From contig UCKU01000013.1 in the NCBI GenBank assembly GCA_900473185.1, positions 412,396 through 476,395 on the forward strand: a stretch of 64,000 nucleotides of DNA, in the 5' to 3' direction. The notes beneath the pieces were generated by a model that was not told the DNA's origin, searched no databases, and saw only the letters and a program-made list of their open reading frames with translations. This stretch comes from Hyphomicrobiales bacterium. Its GTDB lineage: Bacteria; Pseudomonadota; Alphaproteobacteria; Rhizobiales; Rhizobiaceae. Both the position numbers and the translations under genes were made by a program. Positions 50,511 through 59,700 of the stretch are shown piece by piece (the first letter of the stretch is position 1; each line of letters begins with the position of its first letter).

Positions 50511-52844
50511 TCAGATAGAAAACGTAATCGTATGTTCTCCCGCACCGAGCTTGGTCTCCTCACCTTGCTCAATCAGGGTGCCGTCTGCCTTCAGTGACTT
50601 GCGGTCGTCTCTACCCTGCAGACGTGCTGTCACGCCTCGCGGCAGTGAGAGACGGCATGTGACGTTCCCCTCCTCCAGGGTCCATCCAGCTTCGATACGG
50701 CCAAAGCGCGTGTCATGCCAGGCCGAAACCGGCGAGAGAGCAGGCAGGATGGCAGGATCGAAGGCAACTTCCTCGAAGCCGGGCTTGTCTTCCAGCGGCT
50801 TGATCCCGGCAACATCTTCGAAGAGCCACTGGCATACCGCGCCATAGGCATAGTGGTTGTAGCTGTTCATATCGGGATCATAGATCGTGCCGTCCTCGGC
50901 GAGCGCATCCCATCGCTCCCAGATCGACGTCGCGCCGCGCTCGACCTGATAGAGCCAACCGGGGACTTTCCGGTTGAGGAACATCTTTTCGGCAAGGTCC
51001 AGCATGCCGAGCCGGGTCAGCGCCGGCAGCAGGGCAGGGGTGCCGATGAAGCCTGTTCCGATAACGCCGTCTGTCTCTTCCGCTACCCTGCGGAAATAGT
51101 CACGGGCAGCCGGTTCATATTCCGGCGGGACGAGGTCGTAGAGAAACGCCAAAGACCACGAGGTCTGGTCGTTATGGGCAATGCGGCCGGAGGGCGAGAA
51201 GAATTCGTGCTTGAACGCCGCCTTGATTTCATCAGCGCGCTTGTCGAGCCTTGCTGCTTCGACGCTCTCACCCAGAATGCGCGCGATCTTTGCCGTCAGC
51301 TGCGTGGAAATGAAATGATACAGGGTCGCTGCGCAATCGTCTGCCACTGTCGGACGCGGCTTCCTGTTATCTCCGACCGGCTGCAGCCAGTCGCCGAAGG
51401 TGAAGCCATGCGCGCCCCAGACTGCCGGCGGACGAATGATCGGTCCATCCGAGATGCCCCAGAGGTAATCGAGCCAGCGAAGCATTGCAGGGAAGCATTC
51501 TTCCAATACGGCGCTGTCGCCGTAATGAAGGTAAAGCTGCCAGGGAATGATGGTGATCGCATCGCCCCAGCCGGTCGAGCCTGCCCAATCGCCGCGCCCG
51601 TCGATCGGATGAAGACGCGTCGGATCAGGCGAAAAATGCGGGACTGCGCCGTCGGCACGCTGGTCGTGGACCACATCGCGAAGATACTTCCTGAGGAAGG
51701 ATTGGCTATCGGCAAGCCAGCAGGCCGTGCCGGCAAAGACCTGGGCATCGCCGGTCCAGCCGAGGCGTTCATCGCGCTGCGGGCAATCCGTCGGCACTTC
51801 GATGAAATTGGAACGCTGCGACCAAATGGTGTTGTCGACGAGCCGGTTGACGGCCGCAACACCTGACGTGAAGCCGCCGGCACTTGTTGGCACCGAGGTA
51901 ATCGGCACCATGGTGATCGCGATCAGTTCGGCCTGGCCGGTCAGGGTGACGCGCGCATAGCGGAAGCCCATGAAGGTGAAGAGTGGTGCATAGTCTTCTT
52001 CGCCTTGCCCCGAAAGCGTATAGATCAGTTCGGCACGCGCGCTGCGATAATTCCGGTTGTCGAAGAAGCGGTCAGGGCCGAGTACTTCCGAATGCTCGAC
52101 GCGCACCTGCGCCCCGGCGGCACCCTTCAGGCGCAGGCGGATATAGGCCCCGGCGTTCTGGCCGAAATCATAGACGATCCGGCCATCGGCCTCCGTCCAG
52201 CGATCGATGGGAGAGAGCCCGTCCAGTTCCTTGACTGCGCCGGTCTCGTGCGGAACCAGCAAAGCCTTGTCGAAGGAGAGAACGTCGACGCCGTGACTGT
52301 CCTGCGGACGGATACGAGCATCATAATCCTCGCCATAATAGATCCCGTTGCGGACAACGGGGGTAAAGCCGCTCTTCCAGCTGTCATCCGTCTTCAGAAG
52401 CGTTTCACCGCCGGCGCGCAATTCCGCGATTGCCGCCGTCCGGTCGCCCCAGCAGTTGATGATCGGATTGGAAGCCCACATGAGCTGGCTGCGATACCAG
52501 CCGTCACCCAGCCAGATTTCGATACGGTTGCTACCGGGCTGCAGGAGCTTTGCGACATCGTAGGTCTGATAGGCGATCCGGTCGTCGTAGCAGGTCCAGC
52601 CGGGCGTCAGGAGATCGGTGCCGACGCGGTTGCCGTTGACGAAGGCGCGATAGAGACCGAGGGCCGAAATGCGCAGCGTCGCTTCGGCCGGAACGGCATC
52701 GAGCGCGAATTCGCGCGAAACGAACGTGCCAGATGTTGCCTGGCCGCCATCGCAGGTCGGGCCGATCATCGATGCTGTAAACTGGAAAGCAGAGCCGGCA
52801 AGGCCGTCTTCCCCGGCGATGCCGTGGGCCGAAACAGTCTTCAT
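50511..52844 (-). CDS. Alpha-L-rhamnosidase (glycoside hydrolase family 78)
   Basis: Removes terminal alpha-L-rhamnose from plant or bacterial glycosides by an inverting mechanism. The 777 residues contain an N-terminal beta-sandwich (LGLYRAFVNGNRVGTD, then GDGWYRSQLMW) and the catalytic (alpha/alpha)6 barrel with the acidic signature TDCPQRDERLGWTGDAQ at about residues 353-369. A C-terminal sandwich domain follows. There is no signal peptide, so it acts in the cytoplasm on imported rhamnosides. GGGAGG precedes the ATG. First gene of the operon with the importer, and divergent from a LacI regulator. Confidence 0.92.
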   Translation of the reverse strand: MKTVSAHGIAGEDGLAGSAFQFTASMIGPTCDGGQATSGTFVSREFALDAVPAEATLRISALGLYRAFVNGNRVGTDLLTPGWTCYDDRIAYQTYDVAKLLQPGSNRIEIWLGDGWYRSQLMWASNPIINCWGDRTAAIAELRAGGETLLKTDDSWKSGFTPVVRNGIYYGEDYDARIRPQDSHGVDVLSFDKALLVPHETGAVKELDGLSPIDRWTEADGRIVYDFGQNAGAYIRLRLKGAAGAQVRVEHSEVLGPDRFFDNRNYRSARAELIYTLSGQGEEDYAPLFTFMGFRYARVTLTGQAELIAITMVPITSVPTSAGGFTSGVAAVNRLVDNTIWSQRSNFIEVPTDCPQRDERLGWTGDAQVFAGTACWLADSQSFLRKYLRDVVHDQRADGAVPHFSPDPTRLHPIDGRGDWAGSTGWGDAITIIPWQLYLHYGDSAVLEECFPAMLRWLDYLWGISDGPIIRPPAVWGAHGFTFGDWLQPVGDNRKPRPTVADDCAATLYHFISTQLTAKIARILGESVEAARLDKRADEIKAAFKHEFFSPSGRIAHNDQTSWSLAFLYDLVPPEYEPAARDYFRRVAEETDGVIGTGFIGTPALLPALTRLGMLDLAEKMFLNRKVPGWLYQVERGATSIWERWDALAEDGTIYDPDMNSYNHYAYGAVCQWLFEDVAGIKPLEDKPGFEEVAFDPAILPALSPVSAWHDTRFGRIEAGWTLEEGNVTCRLSLPRGVTARLQGRDDRKSLKADGTLIEQGEETKLGAGEHTITFSI

Positions 52845-52890
52845 TTAGAACCTCCCTCAACCGCCAATCTCCTCAAGCGGTCGCTCAGTG

Positions 52891-52920
52891 TGTATCGTTC
52901 TATGTATATCATTCTACACT
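52891..52920. promoter_or_regulatory. Candidate operator in the rhamnosidase / LacI intergenic region
   Basis: Two direct copies of TATCRTTCTA (TATCGTTCTA and TATCATTCTA) lie 14 bases apart, framed by TGTA and TACA ends. They lie between the divergent genes, and the AT-rich run suggests a promoter. Binding by the adjacent LacI protein is inferred, although this lacks the usual central CG. Confidence 0.4.
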
Positions 52921-52986
52921 ATCGATTGCTGCGCAAGAGGTTTTGTGCCTATAATTTCCCAAGATTTGAGAGTGAGGCAATTTGGA

Positions 52987-54006
52987 ATGAAAAATCAGAC
53001 CGTTAACGCGACAAGGGACCGGATAACGATCCGCGATGTGGCACAAGATGCCGGTGTCTCCGTTGCTGCGGTATCGAAGGTCCTTCGCAACGCTTACGGC
53101 GTCAGCGACATCTTGCGGACAAAGGTCGAGACCTCGATCGAAAAGCTGAATTACCGGCCCTCTGTCGCGGCGCGGGCTATGCGCGGCCGAACCCAAACGG
53201 TGGGTATGCTGGTCATCGAATTGTCGAACCCATTCCTGGCGGGTGTTATCGAGGAGGCCAATGCGACCTTGTCCGAGAGCGGCTTCAAGGCGCTGATCGG
53301 GATTGGCCGTTCTACAAGCCCGATCGAGGCGTCGATGATCGAATCGATGATTGATAACCGCATGGACGGCGTCCTGATCATCGCCCCGCGAATATCTGGC
53401 AAGATCCTTGAGCTCTATTCGAGGCAAATCCCGATTGTGGTGATTGCCCATCATGAGCCGCATGCCCAGACCTACGACACCGTCAATTCCGATGACCACA
53501 GGGGCGCCTATCTGGCAGTCGAAGCCGCCTTGCAGCGGGGTTATCGGGACATCGCAATGCTCGGCTACGACCTCGGCGACTCGCCGCCGACCATCGTCGC
53601 TCTTCAGCGCGAGAAGGGTTATCTGGATGGCGTGAAGGCGGAGGGGCTGGAAGGTCGCATCATCCGCCTGCCATCGGTAGGTGCTGACCGTCGGGCGGCA
53701 ATTAATGATTTCCTGGCCTTAGAGGATCGCCCCCGTGCGGTCTTCGTCTGGTCCGATCTCGACGCCGTGCCCCTCATCAATGCCGCGCGTATGAGCGGCA
53801 TCCGGGTTCCTGAGGACCTCGCCATCATCGGCTACGACAATTCGCCAATGGCGGCCATTCCGCTTGTCGGTCTGACCAGCGTGGACCAGAACGCCGCCGC
53901 ACTCGGCAGAACAGCGGCGGAGATGCTGCTCGGCAGGATCGATGGCCGCGAAGAGGCTCGTCATCTGCTGATCGAGCCGCATGTCGAGATGCGCGGAAGC
54001 ACCTGA
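52987..54006 (+). CDS. LacI-family transcriptional regulator
   Basis: 339 residues from the ATG at 52987. The helix-turn-helix reads ITIRDVAQDAGVSVAAVSKV, the hinge follows (LRTKVETSIEKLNYRPS), then an effector domain (VGMLVIELSNPFLAGVIEEA, ending GRTAAEMLLGRIDG). It is divergent from the rhamnosidase operon and probably represses it until a rhamnoside-derived inducer binds. A longer in-frame start upstream lacks family features. Confidence 0.92.
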   Translation: MKNQTVNATRDRITIRDVAQDAGVSVAAVSKVLRNAYGVSDILRTKVETSIEKLNYRPSVAARAMRGRTQTVGMLVIELSNPFLAGVIEEANATLSESGFKALIGIGRSTSPIEASMIESMIDNRMDGVLIIAPRISGKILELYSRQIPIVVIAHHEPHAQTYDTVNSDDHRGAYLAVEAALQRGYRDIAMLGYDLGDSPPTIVALQREKGYLDGVKAEGLEGRIIRLPSVGADRRAAINDFLALEDRPRAVFVWSDLDAVPLINAARMSGIRVPEDLAIIGYDNSPMAAIPLVGLTSVDQNAAALGRTAAEMLLGRIDGREEARHLLIEPHVEMRGST

Positions 54007-54035
54007 AAGCTGACAGCTTTTCGGCAGTCTACAGC

Positions 54036-54455
54036 CTATGCTGCGGCAAAGAGCGTTCTCAGCACATCTTTCCGTTCAATGATATCGGCAACGCTATAGC
54101 GGTCGAAGACGCCGACAAAAGCGGCGGTCGCCTCTCGCAGGATGGGCGGCATGCCGCAGCCGGCTCTGATGGAACAGGAAGAGCATTCGAGAATATCGTC
54201 AAGGCCCTCGGTATGTCTGAGCAGGCGACCGAGATTGATGGAGGCGGCCGGACGGCCGAGCCGGATTCCGCCGTTTCTACCCCTGATCGATTCCACGAAA
54301 CCGGCTTTCGCCAGATCCTGAACCACCTTCATCAGATGGTTCTGGGAGATTTCATAGGCGTCAGCGACCTCCTTGATCGAACGGATTTCTCCATCGTGTG
54401 ATCCGAGGTAAATCATCACGCGGATTGCATAGTCGGTGTACCGTGTGAGCTTCAT
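54036..54455 (-). CDS. nsrR: NsrR-like Rrf2-family transcriptional regulator
   Basis: 139 residues. The winged helix (LTRYTDYAIRVMIYLG and EISQNHLMKVVQDLAKAGFV) precedes a cysteine triad at Cys91, Cys94 and Cys100, typical of an iron-sulphur cluster in Rrf2 sensors. The RGRNGGIRLGRP wing is characteristic of NsrR. It is divergent from a globin and flavohaemoglobin operon, and NsrR-type palindromes lie between them. Nitric oxide would destroy the cluster and relieve repression. The specific name is inferred from context and motifs. Confidence 0.88.
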   Translation of the reverse strand: MKLTRYTDYAIRVMIYLGSHDGEIRSIKEVADAYEISQNHLMKVVQDLAKAGFVESIRGRNGGIRLGRPAASINLGRLLRHTEGLDDILECSSCSIRAGCGMPPILREATAAFVGVFDRYSVADIIERKDVLRTLFAAA

Positions 54456-54483
54456 GGCACCTGCGTCAAAACGCCCAGAAAGA

Positions 54484-54507
54484 AATGATGTATTTCAATA
54501 GCATCTT
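54484..54507. promoter_or_regulatory. NsrR-type operator, site 1
   Basis: AATGATGTATTTCAATAGCATCTT resembles the NsrR palindrome (AAGATGCATTT-N-AAATGCATCTT), with matching GATG and CATCTT half-sites around a single central base. It lies 29 bases upstream of the nsrR start and 52 bases before the globin gene. Confidence 0.65.
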
Positions 54508-54520
54508 TTATCGGCGGCGT

Positions 54521-54544
54521 ATACATGCATTCCAGATGCATGAT
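54521..54544. promoter_or_regulatory. Second palindrome, possible NsrR-type site 2
   Basis: ATACATGCATTCCAGATGCATGAT carries two inverted ATGCAT arms five bases apart. It sits directly before the globin gene's ribosome-binding site, where a bound repressor would block transcription. Confidence 0.5.
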
Positions 54545-54558
54545 TATGGAGTGACGCG

Positions 54559-55248
54559 ATGGATGCGGCCAAGTTGGAAGAGAGCCAAATTCTGCCGGTG
54601 TTGGAGCGGTTCTATGGGAAAGTCCGGCGCGACCCGATGCTTGGCCCGGTTTTCACCGTGGTGGCGGATTGGCCGGAGCATTTGCAGCGACTGACTGAAT
54701 TCTGGTCTTCGCTGATGCTCACGACTGGCAAATACAAGGGCAATCCGGTCGCGATCCACCTGATCCATGCTGATAAGATAGAGCCCGCCATGTTTGAGCG
54801 CTGGCTTGCGATCTGGCGCGAGACGACAGACGAGATGCTGCCTCTCGCGGTTGCGCAAGAGATGCAGATCAAGGCGAGGCGGATTGCCTCGCGGCTGAAC
54901 CTGGCGCTGACCGGAGAGATGCTTGAGCTGCAGGCAGAAAAACCAGCGCCACCGAGACCGAGGCCATACAAGACAACAAAGATCTTCGATGAAACGACTG
55001 TGCCAACAGCACTTCTCGAAAGTCATCGCGTCAAGTCCGGCGCCTGGGCGCTCATTCGCGTTCTGACGGGCAGCATGCGCCTGGTGACAGGGCAGACGGT
55101 GAGTCCCTTAAACCCCGATCACATCGGCCGAGTCTTGCCGGAGGTGGAGCACCACCTGGAGCTCTACGGCAATGTTCGATTTCAGATCGAATTCTTCGAT
55201 CGCGACCCTCTCCATATTGATAGCATTGAAAGGAAAGAACATGCCTAA
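54559..55248 (+). CDS. Group III truncated haemoglobin fused to a DUF1971 domain
   Basis: 229 residues. The first 120 form a group III truncated globin: FYGKVRRDPMLGPVF, the helix LTEFWSSLMLTTGKYKGNP, and the proximal His67 in PVAIH, then FERWLAIWRET. Residues from about 137 form a DUF1971 (TehB-like cupin) domain: KTTKIFDETTVPTALLESH, WALIRVLTGSM and a paired HH in LPEVEHHLELY. GGAG is well spaced for the start. It overlaps the flavohaemoglobin gene by eight bases, so the two are translationally coupled. Nitric-oxide or peroxynitrite handling is inferred from the neighbours. The role of DUF1971 is unknown. Confidence 0.88.
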   Translation: MDAAKLEESQILPVLERFYGKVRRDPMLGPVFTVVADWPEHLQRLTEFWSSLMLTTGKYKGNPVAIHLIHADKIEPAMFERWLAIWRETTDEMLPLAVAQEMQIKARRIASRLNLALTGEMLELQAEKPAPPRPRPYKTTKIFDETTVPTALLESHRVKSGAWALIRVLTGSMRLVTGQTVSPLNPDHIGRVLPEVEHHLELYGNVRFQIEFFDRDPLHIDSIERKEHA

Positions 55249-56455
55249 TCCACTTTCGGCACGCACCATTGAGCTGGTGAAGCAGAGTGCTCCGGCGGTT
55301 GCCGCGCATGCGAGCGACATAACGAAGACGATGTACGGGCTGCTCTTCAAGGACGAGCACATCAACGCGCTCTTCAATCAAGCGAATCACGGTGAAAATG
55401 GCTCTCAGGTTCACGCGCTGGCGGCGGCAATCGTCGGTTATGCGCAGAACATCGATAACCTCGCGCCTCTTTTGCCCGTCATCGAAAGGATCGCGCATAA
55501 ACACATCGGTTTTCATATCCTCTCCGAACATTATCCCTATGTCGCCAAATCACTGCTGGCGGCAATCCGCGAGGTATTGGGTGAGGCGGTATCCGAGGAA
55601 CTGATCATCGCTTGGGGAGAAGCTTACTGGTTCCTTGCCGACACCCTGATCGAACGAGAGGAGCAGATACGAGCCGAGCTTGAAAAGCGGGCAGGGGGCT
55701 GGAACGGCTGGCGCGAATTCAGGGTTGCCGAAAAAATCAAGGAAAGCGATGTGGTGACATCGTTCGTCTTGCGTCCGGTCGACGGGCAGTCCGTCGCACT
55801 GCATCGTGCCGGCCAGTACCTGACTTTCGATCTCAGCCTGCCCGACGGCAGCAAGATGAAGCGGAACTATTCGATCTCGTCCGGACCAAATCAGAACTTC
55901 TACCGCATCTCGGTCAAGCGAGAAGAGAACGGCAAGGGCGGCTCACGCTATCTGCACGATCACGTCGCGGTCGGCACGGTGTTGAAGGTCACGCCGCCTG
56001 CCGGAGACTTCTACCTGCCTGAGGAGCCGACCAGCGAAATGGTCCTGTTGTCAGGCGGCGTTGGACTCACGCCGATGGTCAGCATGCTGGAAGCGATCGC
56101 CGGCGATTATCCTGACGTCGAAGCTCATTTCGTTCACGGAGCCATGAACAGCTCGACGCATGCGATGGACAAGCATGTCCGCTCGCTTGCCCAGCAGCAC
56201 GGCCGGGTATCGGTCAGCACCTTCTACAGCGAGCCCGCCGCCCGAGATGTTGCCGGCTTTTCTCACGACGAGGATGGTTTCATCACCAGAGGATGGCTGG
56301 AAGGAAACACACCGATCGATACGGCAAACTTCTATATTTGCGGTCCAAAGCCCTTCTTGCGGTCGATGGTCAGTGATCTGCGGGCGCTTGGCGTTTCCAG
56401 TGATCGCATCCACTATGAATTCTTCGGCCCGGCCGATGAATTGCTGGCGGCCTAA
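55241..56455 (+). CDS. hmp: Flavohaemoglobin, nitric oxide dioxygenase
   Basis: Converts nitric oxide and oxygen to nitrate with NAD(P)H. 404 residues, the usual length. The globin domain (1-140) has Tyr32 of TMYGLLF and the proximal His88 of IAHKHIGFHI. The FAD domain has RNYSISSGPN, and the NAD domain has GGVGLTPMVSML and FYICGPKPFL. The ATG at 55241 has AAGGAAAG upstream and lies inside the previous gene's end. Controlled by the NsrR-like repressor across the shared promoter region. Confidence 0.96.
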   Translation: MPNPLSARTIELVKQSAPAVAAHASDITKTMYGLLFKDEHINALFNQANHGENGSQVHALAAAIVGYAQNIDNLAPLLPVIERIAHKHIGFHILSEHYPYVAKSLLAAIREVLGEAVSEELIIAWGEAYWFLADTLIEREEQIRAELEKRAGGWNGWREFRVAEKIKESDVVTSFVLRPVDGQSVALHRAGQYLTFDLSLPDGSKMKRNYSISSGPNQNFYRISVKREENGKGGSRYLHDHVAVGTVLKVTPPAGDFYLPEEPTSEMVLLSGGVGLTPMVSMLEAIAGDYPDVEAHFVHGAMNSSTHAMDKHVRSLAQQHGRVSVSTFYSEPAARDVAGFSHDEDGFITRGWLEGNTPIDTANFYICGPKPFLRSMVSDLRALGVSSDRIHYEFFGPADELLAA

Positions 56456-56473
56456 AGGCGTCCGGCCGCCAGC
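56443..56473 (+). other. Hairpin overlapping the hmp stop
   Basis: A perfect 10-bp stem GCTGGCGGCC-loop-GGCCGCCAGC spans the hmp stop codon. No T-run follows, so it may stabilise the 3' end together with the hairpin 26 bases downstream. Confidence 0.5.
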
Positions 56474-56795
56474 CTAAATCCACAGTACGAACAGATATTC
56501 GACCAGGCGAAGCCACCGCGGCTCCGCCTGGTCGATTGCATTTTCAGAGACGGCGATGGACGCGGCGGCATGGCGATGGGGGTTCATTTTACCCGGTCAA
56601 CGGTTCGATTAATCGCCCGTTCATTTTGCGGCCGCTATTGACCACTATCCGCCATTTCGAACAATCCACGTTTGAATGTAAACTCCTGCTCAAAAGCAAT
56701 GAAGATGCCCAATTCGAAACGCTCGTGCCCCTTCTCGCATCCAGTTCCGCAAGAATGCATCGGCCGGACACGAACCCAGTAGAAGAGAAAACACT
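56456..56795. other. Intergenic region before ndvB
   Basis: 340 bases containing the two hairpins that end the globin operon, then the presumed ndvB promoter and untranslated leader. No gene, and no confident promoter hexamers. Confidence 0.5.
56499..56535 (+). terminator. Probable terminator of the globin operon
   Basis: A long stem (TCGACCAGGCG pairing CGCCTGGTCGA, with additional inner AGCC/GGCT pairs) is followed by TTGCATTTT. Placed 44 bases after the hmp stop. Confidence 0.75.
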
Positions 56796-59700
56796 ATGTC
56801 CTCTCAAAATATTACGGGCGCTTCGGGCGCGAATGTTCATGCAACCGCCGCTGATCCCGATTTCGGCATCCGCGCCGCTCTCCTGTCGAATGATCAGCTG
56901 AGGGTAAAGGCCGCGCAGTTTGCGGAAAACCGCGCGCTTGACGTGGCGAGCTTCAAGAATTTCGATTTCTTCCAGCGTCACCGCGAGAACGAAGCCGAGA
57001 TCCTTAGGGTCTATCGCGCTGCTGCAGCCGATGTCGATGCGGGCGAGAGCATCACGCCGGCGACCGAATGGCTGCTCGACAACCACTACATCGTCGAGGA
57101 AGCCATCCAGGAAGTCCGTCGTGACTTTCCGAAGAAATTCTATCGCGAACTGCGCAAGATCAAGCTTGACGGAACGGAAGTGCCGCGCACGCTGGCGCTT
57201 GCCTGGCTCTACATGGCGCATGCGCATAGCAATATCAGCAATGCTGGTATGGCCGCGGTCACGGAAGGCTTCCAGGACAGGGAGACGCTGCGCATTGGCG
57301 AACTCTGGGCGCTGCCCTCGCTCGTCCGTTACGTGCTGATCGACAACCTTCGCCATGTTGCGACGCATGTCGACAAGAGCCGCGAAATGCGCACCAGCGC
57401 CAATGCAGCGGCCACCCAGGCGATTGCGCTCGGTGACGCCGGGTCCGCCGGCTTCCTGGAGACGCTGGTTGCCAATCTCGATGATACGACCTTCGTCACC
57501 CAGCTGCATTATCGCCTGCGTAACGCGCTGGAGCCGACCGAAGCTGCGCTGAGCTGGCTCGAGGCCAAGCTCGCGGCAAAGGGGACCGATGCCGAAACGG
57601 TGATGTCGGCCGAGCAGGTGCGTCTGGGCGCGGCCAATACGCTGATGGGCAGCATCATCAAGAGCCTGCGTGAGATAAACGACACCGACTGGTCCGAATG
57701 GGTCGAGGAGGTCAGCACCATCGACAAGCTGCTCTGGCAGCAGACGGATTATGCCGAGCTCGATTCCGGCTCCCGCAACAGCTACCGCCGCCAGATCGAA
57801 AAGCTTGCCAAGCGCTCCGACAAGACGGAAATGGATATCGCCGAGGCGGCCGTGCGCCTGGCTGACCGCGCAAAGGCAGGAAGCCAGGATCCATCTTCCT
57901 CCGCCGGCAATGTCGGCTATTATTTCGTCGGCAACGGGCGTCCGGCGCTGGAGTCTGAGATTGGCTTCCGGCCGACGCTTGGCCTGCGGTTCATGCGCGT
58001 AATCCGCGAGCTGAACTGGCTGGCGATCGCCGTGCCGGTTCTGCTGCTGACGCTGCTGGCGCTGGTCATCACCGATGCGATTTTTGTCGATGCCGGCATG
58101 CCGCTTTTTGCGACGATCGTGCTGTTGCTGATGTTCGCGCTTCCAGCATCCGAAGGCGCGACGGGCCTGTTCAACTTCTTCGCCACCTTCTTCATCACGC
58201 CCGACCGTCTTGTCGGCTATGAATTCAAGAAGGGCCTGCCTGCGGAAGCCCGCACGCTCGTCACCATCCCTTGCCTGATCGGCAAGCGAGAACATGTCGA
58301 TGAACTCGTTCGCAATCTTGAGGTCCATTATCTCGCCAATGCGCGCGGCGAAATCTACTACGCGCTTTTGAGCGATTGGCCGGACGCGCAGGAAGAACAG
58401 AACGCCCGCGATCTCGAAGTGCTCGACTATGCATTGAGCAAGATTGCCAATCTGGAGGCACGTTACGCCGAGGACGGCAAGCAGCGCTTCTATCTGCTGC
58501 ATCGCCGCCGCCAGTATAATCCCGCCGAAGGCGCCTGGATGGGCTGGGAGCGCAAGCGCGGCAAGCTGCATGAGCTCAACATGCTGCTGCGCGGCGAGCC
58601 GAACACGAGTTTCCTGCCAGGCGCCGATATTGTGCCGCAGGACGTGAAATATGTCATGACGCTCGACAGCGACACGCGTGTCGTCCGCGACACCGTGACC
58701 AAACTTGTCGGCAAGCTGCATCATCCGATCAATCGCCCGGTCTTCGACGCCAGGAAACAGCGGGTCGTCGATGGCTACGGCGTGCTTCAGCCCCGTGTGA
58801 CGCCGTCGCTGACGACTGGCAAGGATGCATCGACCTTCCAGCGCGTTTTCTCAGTGAATCGCGGCCTCGATCCCTATGTCTTTGCCGTCTCCGACGTCTA
58901 TCAGGACATCACCGGCGAAGGCACCTTCACCGGCAAAGGTCTCTATCACGTCGATGCCTTCGAAGCGTCGCTGAAGGGACGGATCAAGGAAAACTCGGTT
59001 CTCAGCCACGACCTGCTTGAAGGCTCGATGGCGCGTTGCGCACTGGTGACGGACTGTGAACTGGTCGAGGACTTTCCGATCCGCTACGAAGTGGAAGTCT
59101 CGCGCCAGCATCGCTGGGCGCGTGGCGACTGGCAGCTTCTGCCTTACATCTTCGACGATCGCCGTGGCGTCACCGCGCTCGGCTGCTGGAAGATGTTCGA
59201 CAACCTGCGTCGCTCGCTGACGCCGATCGCCTGGTTCCTGGCATCTGTGCTCGGCTGGTACTGGATGGACCCGCTCGGTGCGCTCATCTGGCAGATCCTC
59301 TTGATCTTCAGCCTGTTCGTCGCGCCGACCCTGTCGCTGATCAACGGCATCATCCCGCGCACCAGCGACATCATCCTGCAGGCCCATCTGCATACTGTCT
59401 GGAAAGATATCGAGAATGCCAACGCCCAGGTGGCGATGCGCATCGTCTTCATCGCCGACACCGCCTGCGTCATGGCCGACGCCATTATCCGCTCGCTCTA
59501 CCGCCTGTTCGTCAGCCGCAAGCTGATGCTGCAGTGGCGCACCGCCGCAAGCGCCCAAGCCATGGCGCAGACGACCATTCTCGGCCATTACAAAGTCATG
59601 TGGCGGGCTCCGGTGCTCGCCATCCTGGCATTGCTTTTCGTCATTTCCTCCGGCGACAGCGCCTGGATGGTCGGCCTTCCCTTCGTTATTTTGTGGGTGC

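Noticed and set aside
50715..51866. 383-codon plus-strand open frame
   Set aside because: Shadow of the GH78 alpha-L-rhamnosidase coding strand.
56589..58724. 711-codon minus-strand open frame
   Set aside because: Antisense to the start of ndvB, whose plus-strand frame carries membrane and glycosyltransferase motifs. No recognisable protein features on the minus strand.
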